Shown here: positions 10,334-22,385 of the stretch, piece by piece
Layout: the number at the start of each line of letters is the position of its first letter
Numbering within the stretch: position 1 is the stretch's first letter
DNA from: Berberis thunbergii
Taxonomy: Eukaryota; Streptophyta; Magnoliopsida; Ranunculales; Berberidaceae
NCBI GenBank assembly: GCA_003290165.1
Contig: QNQO01002063.1
Span: 1 to 64,000 of the forward strand
DNA: 64,000 nt
Direction of reading: 5' to 3'
Notes under the pieces: generated by a model
Database searches by the model: none
What the model saw: the letters and a program-made list of their open reading frames with translations, nothing else
What the model was told of the DNA's origin: nothing
Translations under genes and position numbers: made by a program

Positions 10334-11239
10334 TATGCAGGAGGAATTGGCACCATTGAATTTGGGGGGCCGGCGTCGCTCCTTTAGAAAGGGCTCGATT
10401 AAATAACATTTAATGTGATTCTACAAATACAGACTGTGCACATGTTATCAGAGAGATCTCTCTCTGTTGCTGGTTGTGCATTTAGACTTAAAAAGACACA
10501 ACACAACTGCATCATTTAAGCAAAGGGCAAAGTACTACCACTAATGGATGTCCAGTCCTCCTATCCTTAGAATTTATATAGAACCTAATATGCATGAAAA
10601 GGGGTGACCTTGCCAACCCACTAATTAAGGTATGCATTTCACTGTAACGAAGGAGGGAATTTTACTGTCTAATACATTGTGGAATGAGCACTCTGGTTGT
10701 TCAACTCCGGAATTCATACTTGCTCAAATCTCATTTTATTTTATGTAATTCACCATGGTATAAGCGTGCATCTTCTACTCTACTCTACTATTAGGAAGGC
10801 CATGCATGTAGTAGGGGTGTTATCTAAAACTCATGTTTTGTCGCGCTTAGCATTTAGGGACCATTTTCTACATTAGTCCTAGTATCAGGTTACCATTTTC
10901 ATCCAAAAGTGTGATGCAAAGTTAAAACTATCCAAAACACATTTGCCGCGATTAGAACCCTACACTCTAATTTTCTAGTGGTACCAGAATGGCCATATTC
11001 AGTTCCAGTTTGGTATACATGGGTGAAAAAAATTTCACTCTGCAAGCCAGAACATCAGTATATTGGCACCTAGTGAATGAGTCGATATATACTGACCTCA
11101 CTACAGTTATATGGACAAACCATCTATAAATTCCTCCTAAGCTCGTCTCCTCTTCACTTCATCTTTCCTGTCTTTCTACACATTGTTCTTGAATCTTTAC
11201 AATCTTGGCTTGCTTTGGATTTGAATTTTTTTGGTGGGA
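10334..11239 (+). promoter_or_regulatory. Upstream region of the aminotransferase gene
   Basis: About 0.9 kb between the 5-kb element and the first coding exon; no other gene is seen. It must hold the promoter and leader, but I cannot place the transcription start. ATATACTGACCTC and CTATAAATTCC lie near 11090-11130, and the latter could be a TATA box about 110 bases before the ATG. Confidence 0.4.
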
Positions 11240-14200
11240 ATGGGAACATTGATTGAATCAGGGTTAGGAAGTTCAAGAATGATGATTCAAAGGAGTTCCA
11301 GGCTTTGTGATTTGATCTTCCCGCTTCGTTCCAAGGTCTACATTTGTCTCTCTTTTCAGATTGAAACTTAACTGTAATTTCTTCTGTTTTATTTAGATGG
11401 ATTGTTTGGTTAGCTTTTACATGTGGAATTTTCTGATGAGCTCCTAATTGAATGGCTTTTATTAAGTTTTGTGAAAGAGTTCTTGATGACTTAGGTAATA
11501 TGGGGAATTCAGTCTATAAGTAATTTATGAACATGGTGAAAACAAACTTTTTTATGCTAAGGTTGTCATCTCACCACTTCTAAGCGAATTATTTGTCTCC
11601 ATGTGAGTGTCAACATGGTGTAATTGTACAAACGGGTCAGCTGGTTAACTCGTGGCAGATGGTATCACAAGTCTATGGTTCGAACTGTTCTGGGATCCAA
11701 TAAAAAACCTTGCTCGCCCTTAAAAAATATGGTGTAATTGTCGTAAGGAAATGTATGGGCATACATATCTTGTTTGCGAGTAAGATGATTACATTTTCCA
11801 TGGACGGGTGTGTATGATATGCGTTCTATTTTGGTTTTGCTTCATGTAGTTTTAACATTTTTCCTTCTTTTGAGTTGGAGGAAATCACAAACTCTGAAAA
11901 TTTGCGTCTTTGTAGCTTGGGCTTAATGCGTACTTCACATCACATGCTGCATCCACTCTGGAACAAACACCTGAACCCAGTTCTAACAGGTGATCACGTA
12001 AAAATGGAAATTTTCTTGACTGTTACTGTTTTTATTTGATTGTTGCCAAGTTAATTTTGTTTCGAAGATATTGTTTTATTGTTGCACAGGCAGATTTATT
12101 TTGCTGTTTCATTCCCTGACATTTTATGGATTTGACTCGATCTTTTGCATTTTCATGGGCTGCAATGCAAAAATATTGTGAGTTCTGGAACTAATCTTTT
12201 ATGAGAACAAAAATATCAGCATCGGTGAAGAGTATGCCAACTTTAACTGGGATGGACTACGATTTGGTCCTGTACCAACAGATTACATGTACATCATGAA
12301 ATGCTCTACAGATGGGAAGTTTACAGAAGGTGAGCTCAACCCGTATGGAAGTATCGAGTTGAGTCCATCATCTGGAATCTTGAACTATGGACAGGTATCC
12401 AGTGCTCATATTTCCTTGCAATTTTAATGTTCTGGTTTAATAATAATGCCAAATTATTATTATTATTATTACCTGATTTATGATCGCATCTAATAAAATG
12501 CATCTCTTAATTTTATAATCTGTCACAGTAAAAATTTTATCTGTATAAGAATTTCATAGATTTGAGGTTCCATAAAAAAAATGAACTCCACATGGTCGCA
12601 CATCCTCCATCAATCTGAGCTTTTTGGTTTATAGATCCCCTTCCAACACACAAGGATCATGTAGTTATTATGTTAAACTTTTATATGGTTTAAGATTTGA
12701 ATCTAGATAACAGCTTTGTTTGTCTAAATATAATACTGGTAAAATTGAAACAGGGACTGTTTGAAGGTCTAAAGGCATACCGGAAAGTAAATGGAGGATT
12801 GCAGCTATTCCGCCCAGAAGAGAATGCTAGGCGAATGCAAATGGGTGCTGAGAGGATGTGCATGCCATCACCTTCACTTGAACAGTTTGTGGGTGCTGTA
12901 AAGCAAACTGTTCTCGCTAACAGGCGTTGGGTAATCGCTTTAGCAGCCAGTCTTATATTTGTTTTACTATATAATCCTCAGCTTACTCGCATCTTCTTTG
13001 GGTGCAAAACAGATTCCACCTCTAGGGAAAGGATCCCTATATCTACGTCCCTTGCTCATAGGAACTGGACAGGTCCTAGGTTTGGCAGCAGCGCCAGAGT
13101 ACACATTTCTTGTGTATGCTTCACCAGTTGGTAACTATTTCAAGGTAGGCGTTTAGCTTTTTTAAAATGGTTCATGTTCAAGAAGATGACTAGCTTTTTC
13201 TTATTTCTGGTTCTTTTATAGGAAGGGTTGGGACCCCTGAACTTGGTTATTGAAGACAAGTTCCATCGGGCTACCCCTGGTGGAACTGGGGGTGTCAAAT
13301 CTGTCACCAATTATTCACCGGTAAGCAGTCTACTTTCTTTGGCATATAATTTACTCTAGCTCCTTTGGTGATGCACAACTGCACACAATTGCATCTCATT
13401 TGACATATACTTCCTTTCGGTGGAACCGTGTTTATTTTTTCCTATGTCATAATGTTGATCGGCAAACTAACTAATCATTTTATCAAAGTTCCATGCAGCA
13501 ATAATTTACAGATTTTTTCCAACCTTATTACCCTCATATTTTATGAAACAGAGCAAACCTCCCATGATCACCATATGCACAGATACATTTCATCTAGGCC
13601 ATAGAAGCTACTGAAATGAGCTTATCATCTAGGTAAATTTATTCAAGGACATGGTGAAGGTCCTGTCTGAGCATTATAGACTAGATAGTTGGCTGTTCAT
13701 AATTTCAATTTGGCTAGATTTTACAATTTTCATAGGATAGCAGTTGGTCGATTAAGTAACTTGATTATGGGTTTTTTTTTTTTTTTTTTTTTCTGTTCTC
13801 TGTTTTCCTTGGGTAGGTTTTTAAAGCTCTGCATCAAGCAAAGAGAAACGGATTTTCTGATGTATTATACCTTGACTCGATGGAGAAAAAGTATCTTGAG
13901 GAGGTCTCAGCTAGCAACATTTTTATAGTTAAGGTATTGAATCTTATTCGCACATATTTACTACCGATATTTCATATTCAGTTTGTTAACCATGGACACA
14001 ATAAGCTGGGTCATCTGAGTTCTTCCCCTATGAAATTTGACTTCCATTTCCTTTGTTGAGTTGTGTATTTTTATTATGAGTTGATATCGATCAGAAAATA
14101 AAATGACGCTAATATGACATGCCATTTCCTTTGTTTATATACAGGGAAGTTCTGTTCTTCTCTCTATGGTTATATTGTTTATTCTAAGTGAGGAGTTCTG

Positions 14201-15106
14201 TTTATTCTATTAGCAAACACTTATTTTCTCATCCATTTAATGACTAATAGCAAACACTTTCTCATAACTTCTCTCGCCTAGCAGGGTAATGCTATTTCAA
14301 CTCCAGCTACCGTAGGAACTGTTCTACCTGGTGTCACACGGAAAAGCATCATTGACATTGCTCGTGCCTATGGTTATGAGGTGATTATTAGAAATCATTA
14401 GCTCTTCCCTGAATGTGACTACAGTAAGATGTAGTTTTCTCATCATTACACCATGACCATTAAACCTATTCTTGTGGTCTTCTGGGGTTTTGATATTCTA
14501 ATGGCTGCATATTAGCCTATAAGAAAATGCACTTCAGAATGCCTACATGATAGAACAGAATTAGCATGTTTTTCCTTTTGTTTCTTGGAATTCTCATTTG
14601 AATATATTTAATGTTTGGTTTAAGAATTTATCTCAAATCTGATCAGGTTGAAGAACGGCCAATCCCTGTCAATGAGTTGACAGCTGCCGATGAGGTATTC
14701 TGTACAGGAACTGCTGTCGTTGTTGCCCAAGTAGGCAGCATCACATACCAGGGGTAAAAGGTGAATATCTGACCCCATTCATTATTTTTCAGATATTACT
14801 AGAACCATATAAAAATTTCAAACGATAACGTTTGAAAATTGTATACGAGCTAGTACGATCCATATAAATATGTTCAAAACTGAACAGAATGATAACTCAC
14901 CTTATAAATCACAGAACAAAATGATTTTTCACAAGTTTGGAAATCCCAACCTGTGTACTACAAGGTTTTCAATACATGCTACTTTGTGCAGGTTTGAGTA
15001 CAAAACTGGGGACGGCGCTGTTTCTAAGAAACTGTATGAAACTCTTATCGGCATTCAAACCGGTCATCTGGAGGACAAAATGGGCTGGACTGTCAATATT
15101 GTTTAA
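11240..15106 (+). CDS. BCAT: Branched-chain amino acid aminotransferase
   Basis: Ten exons: 11240-11335, 11916-11989, 12220-12394, 12754-12930, 13013-13144, 13222-13320, 13817-13933, 14285-14380, 14647-14753, 14992-15106. Joined they give 395 residues. The enzyme is a PLP-dependent fold-type IV transaminase that interconverts Leu, Ile and Val with their 2-oxo acids. Family marks are [60 protein letters not shown] and [11 protein letters not shown]. The Lys at about residue 244 in GGVK is the cofactor lysine. The N-terminal 55 residues are rich in Ser and Arg and look like an organelle-targeting peptide. Exon 9 needs a donor at GG|GTAAAAG; the next GT (AAAAG|GTGAAT) would read into a TAA. The start was chosen because it keeps phase with exon 2; exons 2 and 3 are less certain. 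Confidence 0.9.
11628..11728 (+). mobile_element. SINE in intron 1 of the aminotransferase
   Basis: A 101-bp insert with the exact 13-bp flanking repeat ATGGTGTAATTGT (11615-11627 and 11729-11741). It carries a tRNA-like A-box region (GGGTCAGCTGGTTAACTCGTGG, with some drift) and a clear B box, GGTTCGAAC, and ends in an A-rich tail. These are the marks of a tRNA-derived SINE. Confidence 0.75.
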
Positions 15107-16136
15107 GTGTTGTGCCTAGCTTCCCATTTGAGCCAATTGAAGCCTTCATTAAGTGGTGCTGTATTGCCTTAACACCTCTTTAATTTTTCCAATATGAATG
15201 CCACTTACTATTCGTACTTTAATACCTAGAGACTGTAATAAGTAGTTACAAGTTGAAATCTGATTTTCAATCAGATATAAGGGAGGTTTACTAGCTTCAA
15301 TAACTTTGTTCTTATCATCATGAATGGAGTTTAACAAAGATGATGGATTTGACATGACCTCCCACTCTCGACAAAGCCTAGCTATCTTACATAGTATGGT
15401 AGCGCTTAACGACAGCAAATATGTTCATCACTGCAAAGAAGGCTTAAATGCAAAATACCTGGACTTAGCTTGCTTGTGTCCACTTAATACAAACTAATTT
15501 TATGATGAACAAAGGCGTTAGGCCTGGACTAAGGCCTAATAAACCTGAATTAAAATTGAATCCGTTTAAATTAAACTGTAAAGAAGAGAACCCATCGGCA
15601 CCACCTCTCTATATGTGATTGTTATTTCATTCTCTACTTCTCTTTCATTTACTGTGGGAGTGTGTTCACTGTTGCTTGTGCTCGTGTGATTCTGAGCTTC
15701 ATTTGTTGTGTGAAGAAGGGTAAGTGAGCGAAGTCTGTGTTGTAGCAAGAAACCAACTATAGCTAGAAGAAGGGCAAGCTTGAAAAGGCTTTTGATAATC
15801 CAGCATGAGAGCATTGAAGAAGAGAAGGAAAAAGTTGTTCATTGGAGCCAAAGAAACAAACCATTAACTGAGGATCTGTGCAAGACGGATCTACGTAAGG
15901 CCAAGTGGGGGCAGCTACCTCCGCTAAAACTTAAAATTTCATGTTGTTACCCTCCAGATTTCAAAGTCTAATCGGTTACTACCCCTCATTTTCCATTATT
16001 CTAACACCCCCCCCCCCCCCCTAACTCTTAGAATTTTGTGTCCTCGTCTCTCTGAAGTAGAGAGCCAGACAACCATTTTTCCTAAACCAACCACTCTCGT
16101 GATCTCCTTCCATATTAAAGTTTTTTCTCATATGGA
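15107..16136. other. Downstream region, no gene recognised
   Basis: 3' flank of the aminotransferase gene followed by AT-rich spacer. Short open frames on both strands (for example 15566-15814 minus and 15780-15971 plus) overlap and lack recognisable domains. A C run lies near 16007-16020. Confidence 0.45.
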
Positions 16137-16145
16137 CTTCATAAA

Positions 16146-16276
16146 CGAAAATTCTAGGGAGCGAGGGAAGGTGCGAGGAAAAGGGAGCAAGGGATGGGTG
16201 ATCCCCTCAAGATGCGCATCCTCACTTATCTCGAGGGGATGGATGGTCAACCATCCCTCGTTCTCTAGAAGGGCTC
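16146..16276. mobile_element. Foldback MITE copy E
   Basis: A 131-bp palindrome flanked by the exact 9-bp repeat CTTCATAAA (16137-16145 and 16277-16285). Ends are CGAAAATTCTAGGGAGCGAGG and the inverse of GAGCCCTTCTAGAGAACGAGG. The arms share CCCCTC(A/G)AGAT around a short loop. Confidence 0.85.
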
Positions 16277-16620
16277 CTTCATAAATCTAATTTCAGCACT
16301 TTGAATCTTCCCTCAATTGTAGATTTTTTACTTTGACATTTTTTTTACAGCAGTGTTCTTTTTCTGAATGGGAATATATCAGACATTGAATTAAGCAAGA
16401 AGCAGCAGGATGCAACCATTTTAGGGCTAAGTTTTAGATATTAGATTTTCTTATGTTTGAATGTGTTTAGTTTACGAAATAACAAAACTTTTCATTATTT
16501 TACGAAATAACAATTATGTGAATCTTATTATATAATGGAAAATATTCTTTTAACTAACTATTTGTCCCCGCTCAACTTAAATCCTAGCTAGCTCCGTGAT
16601 TGTAACTACCCGCTGAACTT

Positions 16621-16805
16621 GAGAAATGCTAGGAAACCATGTTTAAATATGGTTTGCAACCAGGATGACGTGTCATGATCGGGAAAGAATGATGAAATCC
16701 CCGAAGATTTTATGTGTATCTCAAAATTGTAAAAAACTCCTCTAACGATGCCACATCATCATGGTTACGAAACATGTTTACAAAACATGATTTCCTAGCC
16801 TCACT
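16621..16805. mobile_element. Inverted-repeat MITE of a second family
   Basis: A 185-bp element flanked by the identical 10-bp repeat CGCTGAACTT (16611-16620 and 16806-16815). Arms pair through GAAATGCTAGGAAACCATG at the left and the inverse of AGGCTAGGAAATCATG at the right. The size of the duplication fits a Mutator-like element, with one base possibly shared by chance. Confidence 0.7.
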
Positions 16806-16815
16806 CGCTGAACTT

Positions 16816-18060
16816 TACATTAAAGACACCCATTTCTTCATGGAGCTCATTCAGGTCATTTACACATTTCTCATCTTACCTCTCTTTGCTTGAACGCTTG
16901 ATGGGGATTCTAAATTTCTGATTTTTTTTTTTTTTTTTTTTTACTTGCTCATATGTTTCAGAATGCTGAAGATAATGAGTACTTGGAGGGTGTCAAGCCC
17001 ACACTGGATTTTGTTCTAACTGATAATAAAGATATAACAAGGAGTGGTGCGCCTGCAACTCTGCTTAATTGTTTTCGACAATGAAGTTGGCTTTTCAATG
17101 AAGAACATGAATTGAATTCTCTTGTAGTGTTGGTAGATCAAAAAAATGGATGATTGGAGCAGAGCCGAACTTGTCTCTCTTTCTCTTGTACAGTTTGTTT
17201 GCATAGGAAACAACATGCCCTTTTGTATACACAGGTAAGCTTCTTTCTTGTGGTTTAGTTCTTTTGGTAGATCACTCCTATCTATGTGATGATTATTTTG
17301 TAAATGCATGTGTGAAAATCTATCTTCGTCTACTTGCTGTATTCTCTTTATTAGATCACAACTAGATAATGCTATTATGTTTCCATGATGTGGTTCTAGC
17401 TGAAATAATTTTACTGAAACTATAAAGAATTTTCTTGAATGCAAATGGTTGACGCGAGCATGAACTAGAGCATACAGAAAAGTCATGATCACCATTTCCG
17501 CATCTTATGCTAATATTTGACATATGATATGTTATGATCTTTGCTGATATATATTTGATACACATCTAGTTGCTAGAAGTGGTTTTTTTTGCTAGATTAT
17601 GTCAGATATCTCACTATTGCTAGGAAAAAAATGAAATGCATGTACAGAACAATACCAAACCTGTTTGCGAACAAAGTTGGTATTTGGTTTCCAGTCAATA
17701 TCGAATGCAGAATGGAATTAACAATCGAATTCGAACCTAGAATTATGTTAATACAAGGAGTCATGTTTTGATGAGGTTGTTTGGTTAAATTGGGTTACTG
17801 GTAATCACTGTAACTTCTGTTGTGTCTCATGAGAAGTATGAGATAGATTTCATGATGTACTGCTCCATTAAACTCTGGAACATGGATCAACTTTAAAAGT
17901 TTCAGAATTTCCCCCAAAATACTTAGCACACCAACGTTGGGCTTGAATTCAACCATCTGGATCAACAAGATTGGTCAAAATTTTAATCTAAAGCCCAAAA
18001 AATTTTAAAGCCCAATGACCCAAATCTGCCCCATTCGGATTCAGAGTCAACATTTATTGG
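16816..18060. other. Spacer with an exon-like piece
   Basis: A T run and CATATGTTTCAG lead into an open stretch at about 16962-17083 reading NAEDNEYLEGVKP... to a TGA. It resembles a last exon, but I found no upstream exon or family match. The remainder is AT-rich with no gene I can support. Confidence 0.3.
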
Positions 18061-18064
18061 TTCG

Positions 18065-18550
18065 CAACAACGACTACTCCGCTCCACTTAAAGTATTGTC
18101 TCACACCACCAAATCAATTTTTTCTGTAACACACTGCCTACTTTATTTGCCACACCACCACTTCTTTTCCACACCATTTGTGAGAACTCAAAATTTAAAA
18201 TTTTCTCTCTCATCCCCTTTCTTCATCTTCTTCTCTTTCCTTCTTCTTCTCCATCAGACACCGCCATCATCACCACCATCACTTTTCTCTCTCCTGCCAC
18301 CACCACCTTTTTCCATTTTTTCTTCTTCAAGCACCATCACCACCTCTCTCACCCTTTGTCATTTGTGTTTTGATGAGCTTGAGAATCGGTCTCAATTAAT
18401 GGTTTAAATTGATTGAAAGTTACCCGATTTTTATATTACTGTTTTTTTCAAAAAACAATTTTTTTGGATGGTGTGGTTCAATAAGAAAAAAAAATTACAT
18501 AATGGTGTAAGACAACACTTTAGGTGATGTAGAGTAGTCGTTGCCTTGCG
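18065..18550. mobile_element. Inverted-repeat element related to the one at 22941
   Basis: The left end CAACGACTACTCCGCTCCAC and the inverse of the right end GGCAACGACTACTCTACATC pair, followed by AAAGT(A/G)TTGTCT(C/T)ACACCA in both arms. It shares the GAGCTTGAGAATCGGTCTCAA phrase with the larger element at 22941-24079. No clear target duplication was found. Confidence 0.55.
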
Positions 18551-20700
18551 GGTTGATCATGTTTCCTTTTTCTTTTTTTTTAACTGTTATATCTCCTATA
18601 TTCTATATCCTGCTCACAAAATAAATTAAATAATAAATAAAACAAAATATAATACTAAAATAAACACAATTTTTTTAAGCCGCGAGATCAATTCATCTGA
18701 TGGATAAATGACACAGAGTTTTGTATACTGTTGTTTTTTTAAAACAAAAAATCTAGAGAGCCAGGACAACGTTAAGGGGTTGTTCGTGCGTGTGATTGTA
18801 TTTGATTGGGACATTATGAGCATCTTAGGATGATGAAAGGTATTTGGCCTAGCTGGCCTAATTCTCAAGACAAGTTATTTTTAAAACCACATGATCATAT
18901 TTCCGTAATGAAATTAATTATCTTAATTATTACGTAAACACGCAGTTTTGTACCATATGCGTGACAAATGTAATGTAATTTCTATATTTAGGATCAATCA
19001 TCAACATGGGCTTCGTCTTCTAACAAGGACACTGTCGGCATCAGTCAAACAGTTTTAGCACTGCTGGTTCTTTCCCTTACCAACTTTCCACCAACAAGTA
19101 GAAAAATGCAAAATGTAATGATATCTTATGGTTGAAACATTTAGAATTTTGATGTGTGATTGATCCATGGATCAAATATTCAAGCTAAATGGCTTATCAA
19201 TCTATATATTGATGTAAACAATGACCCCAAATGAACCAAAGTAAGCCTCTGAAGATGGATTTAGTGCAGTGCACGAACCATATTATGCGCAAATCTTGTA
19301 TATATTTACTTCTAGAACTAAATGAATTTTGACTTTGGTTTCGCCTCGCCAAACAATTATTGGTTTTGGCCTCTCTACACGATTATCCTTTCGCTTATAG
19401 GTTAGGATTTGAAACCTGGACCTGTGAACAGACATACTACTACTGAGCTGAGCTGAGCTGAGCTGGTACTCCATTGACGTTTGTATCCTTACTTGTTGCA
19501 TAAAAACTTGTTTGGTAGTCTCTCTGTTTCCTTTGTAGCATTGTGACAAGTTGTGGAAATCCCTTTGAGCCTTTATAAGCCTTTTGTAAATCCCTAAACC
19601 TAAACTATAAACCCTAACCAGTTGTAATTTGTTGCTTATATTTACAAAAAAAGTCTGTGTTATGACTATGGATGCTCTTATAGCCTAACTCATTTCATTA
19701 TCCATCAAAGGATCAAGGAATTGGAATTCATAGAATACATGGAGAAAATTAGATAGACCCCAAATTTTCAAACAACAGACCTGTGACCCAATCGCTAAAA
19801 ATGATAAGACAAATGTTGTGAATGTTGTTGGATTTTCTTCACTTGGAATCGAACCTTCTTATACAAGTCCTACACTCATGTGCGATGGTCAAGTGGAAAC
19901 AGTATCGACTGTAGGATTGAGATCCCTAGCGTATCAAACATTTCTTCTAGAGAGACTTATTAATCAGTAAACTATTACCAGTAACACTGATCATTTCAAA
20001 CTTGTTATAGAACTTGTAATTATTATTTTATTTTTTTGAAAGGCGAGCGTATCACTCGGTTAATATAGAACATAAGATAGGGCTAAAATCACCACAATCT
20101 TAACCATCTAATAGAGTTACCATTGGCAGAACTTACAGTTATTACAATAGGATTAATGGAGATTGATCAATGATTGGATCAGTCAGATCAGATCTCCTAA
20201 CTTTTTTTTACGAACACAAATTTTTTTCTTTATTTTTGGTGTCGATAAAAAGAACCTTGAGAAGATAGTTGATTTGAGCTGTACTTGTTGCATTAAGACT
20301 ATCAAATTAGATTATTGTCAAACACGTAGGTCCAACACCTGGAAACTACAAAGATGGAGATAATATTTGTTGGGAGGAGAAGGGCCTACAAAATGGAACC
20401 ATTTCCCTTTCTTTGTGTTGAAAATATCTCTAAAAGCATAAAAAGATGTGTGCAAATGTGATTTAGAAGAAGAAGAAGGAAAAAAAACAGTCTAGGGAGA
20501 CAAACAAGGGGCAGCTGATTTTTTAGTCAAGTTATATTCAAATTATAGTTTTGTTGAATTTACTTTCAGTTCCTTTGCAGAGGACTTAAAAAATAGTGTA
20601 TGAGGACAGTGTAGGAAAATAGTATCTATGCATGTAACGATCTCTTTTCTTTAGGTTTGGGGATTCTTTAATAACCTCTGCTTAATTTTCAAAAAAAAAA
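18551..20700. other. Intergenic, no gene recognised
   Basis: AT-rich spacer. The only local structure is a pentanucleotide run of GAGCT at about 19444-19465 and a T-rich phrase near 20023-20050 (TTTTTTTGAAAGGCGAGCG) that resembles the tail of a degraded retroposon. Open frames are short and without domains. Confidence 0.5.
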
Positions 20701-20715
20701 AAACAAAAAACTCTT

Positions 20716-20838
20716 CTACGATGCCTGATACGTGTTTGTGGTACAAGCACCGTAGATGTGCATGGAAATATAATTTCAAGGGCTTTTATTTCCTATCTCC
20801 ATGCACATCTACAGTGCCTAGTACCACCAGACATCGTA
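20716..20838. repeat. Hairpin-forming inverted repeat
   Basis: TACGATGCCTGATACGTG...GTAGATGTGCATGGA pairs with TCCATGCACATCTACAGTGCCTAGTACCACCAGACATCGTA across a short loop. It is probably a MITE remnant; the GATGCC motif recalls the element at 16621. No target duplication was found. Confidence 0.55.
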
Positions 20839-21550
20839 ATTTGTGTTAAATAAGAGTCTTCACTAGAGATTTGTGTTAAATATATAGCATGGTTTGACCC
20901 TTTAAAAAGTAGATTTAACAAGATGACTTTGAATATCTTTTTGGGCAAAAAAAGTTTTTCTAAGTTCTCAAATAAATAATATAGGGACTATAGCATTTTT
21001 TATGGCATTCTTTTTGCTACTTAAATTGATCTTTATAGCATTCAATATCACCTTTTCTCCTACTTTGATGTTGAAAAATTGGAGTCATAAAGCATCCCAA
21101 AGTGAGCTTTTGATGAATGTGGTAAATTGTTTTTAGCTTTTAAAGCATCCAATATCGACGATAAAAGACTAAATTAGAGATTTTGTTTGTTAAAATCAAT
21201 CAGAGTCTAATCACATTTATACTATTTAATATAAAACTACTAAATCTTCCAAATTTAAACGGGCTTTGATATGACTTCCACAAAGATTCAAAACCCTTTA
21301 CAAGACCGTCGGCATATACTAGAGTGCCCAAAATTTGCCAAGACTACAATGACCATATTTTTGTAAAAGTAAGTGGGGATCCTAGCGGCTTATATAAATC
21401 AAAGACCTGATTAAGATTGGATTTGACAAGCGAGCGCTCAGTTGATAAGACTCGTGGTGAATGATCATACCATATTTAAATAGCCAATGTTCTTCACGGA
21501 CATTACCAAAATTTGGATTATAAAATATTCTCTCAAAACTACTTTTACAT
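20839..21550. other. AT-rich spacer
   Basis: No gene was seen. Near 21430-21455, GCGCTCAGTTGATAAGACTCGTGG looks like the A-box region of a degraded tRNA-derived SINE, but the B box is not convincing. Confidence 0.4.
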
Positions 21551-21561
21551 ATTAAATTTAT

Positions 21562-21695
21562 GAGCCCTTCTAGTGAGCAAGGGAAGGAGCGATGGGTGGG
21601 TGCACCCATCCCCCTCCAGATAAGTGAGGGCGTGCATCTCCAGAGGGAGGGATGGGTGTCCCTCGCTCCATTTTCTTTGCTCCCTAAAATTTTCG
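21562..21695. mobile_element. Foldback MITE copy F
   Basis: A 134-bp palindrome flanked by the exact 9-bp repeat TAAATTTAT (21553-21561 and 21696-21704). The left end is GAGCCCTTCTAGTGAGCAAGG and the inverse of the right end CGAAAATTTTAGGGAGCAAAG. The arms share CACCCATCCC and a CTCC/CTGG AGAT loop edge. Confidence 0.85.
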
Positions 21696-22240
21696 TAAAT
21701 TTATATATCAAAGTATTATTGGGCTCATTGCTGACCCTAAACTTCATGGCAATTTGATTTGAGTGCGACCGATTGGACCAGAAAATGAAGGCCAATACGT
21801 TGAGGTTTTTGTTTGATTAGAATAATCACAATGATAATCAAATAATTAAGAGAGAAAGTGATGAAGGTTAATAGGAAAGAGAACCAAAATTCCAAAAGAA
21901 GACACAAGCAACTGAGTCAAAATTAGTGACGCCATTAAAGGGAAAGTAGGTGCTCGCCCTAAACCAGTACATTGTACCCCCACCACCCTCATGTCTTGTT
22001 TTATCTTAATTAAATAATTTTCGTAGCTGAGTTATTTCGTATCGATGACGACATTGCATATGCAAGTGTTTGTCACAATCTCATCATGTACATCTTGAGA
22101 TTATCATTCAAAAAATACTTGAGAATCAGATTTTTTTACAACCAGGTTAGCGACTAGGGTGATGTGGTGCTTACTGGGGAGGATGATGGTGTTGGAGATG
22201 TTAGCTCAAGTTGAGCGTACAAATTTAGTCTAAAATCAAG

Positions 22241-22385
22241 GAGCCCTTACAGGCAGTGAGGAAATGGACGAGGAAACGGGTGAGGGGGAGTGGTGTGATC
22301 GCTCATCCTCTCGAAATTTGTGAATGCATGTATCTCGAGGAAGATGAGCAGTCACACCACTCTCCCTCACCATTTAGAATTTCCG
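22241..22385. mobile_element. Foldback MITE copy G
   Basis: A 145-bp palindrome with an imperfect 9-bp flank, AAAATCAAG (22232-22240) against CAGATCAAG (22386-22394), seven of nine matching. Both arms hold GGTGAGGG(G/A)GAGTGGTGTGA, a core not found in the other copies. Confidence 0.75.

Noticed and set aside
9989..10409. Several open frames on both strands at the right end of the 5-kb element
   Set aside because: They mirror the frames of the left end because the DNA is an inverted repeat, and carry no domain.
16962..17083. Possible last exon after a T run and TTTCAG
   Set aside because: No upstream exon in phase, no family match; the acceptor alone is weak support.
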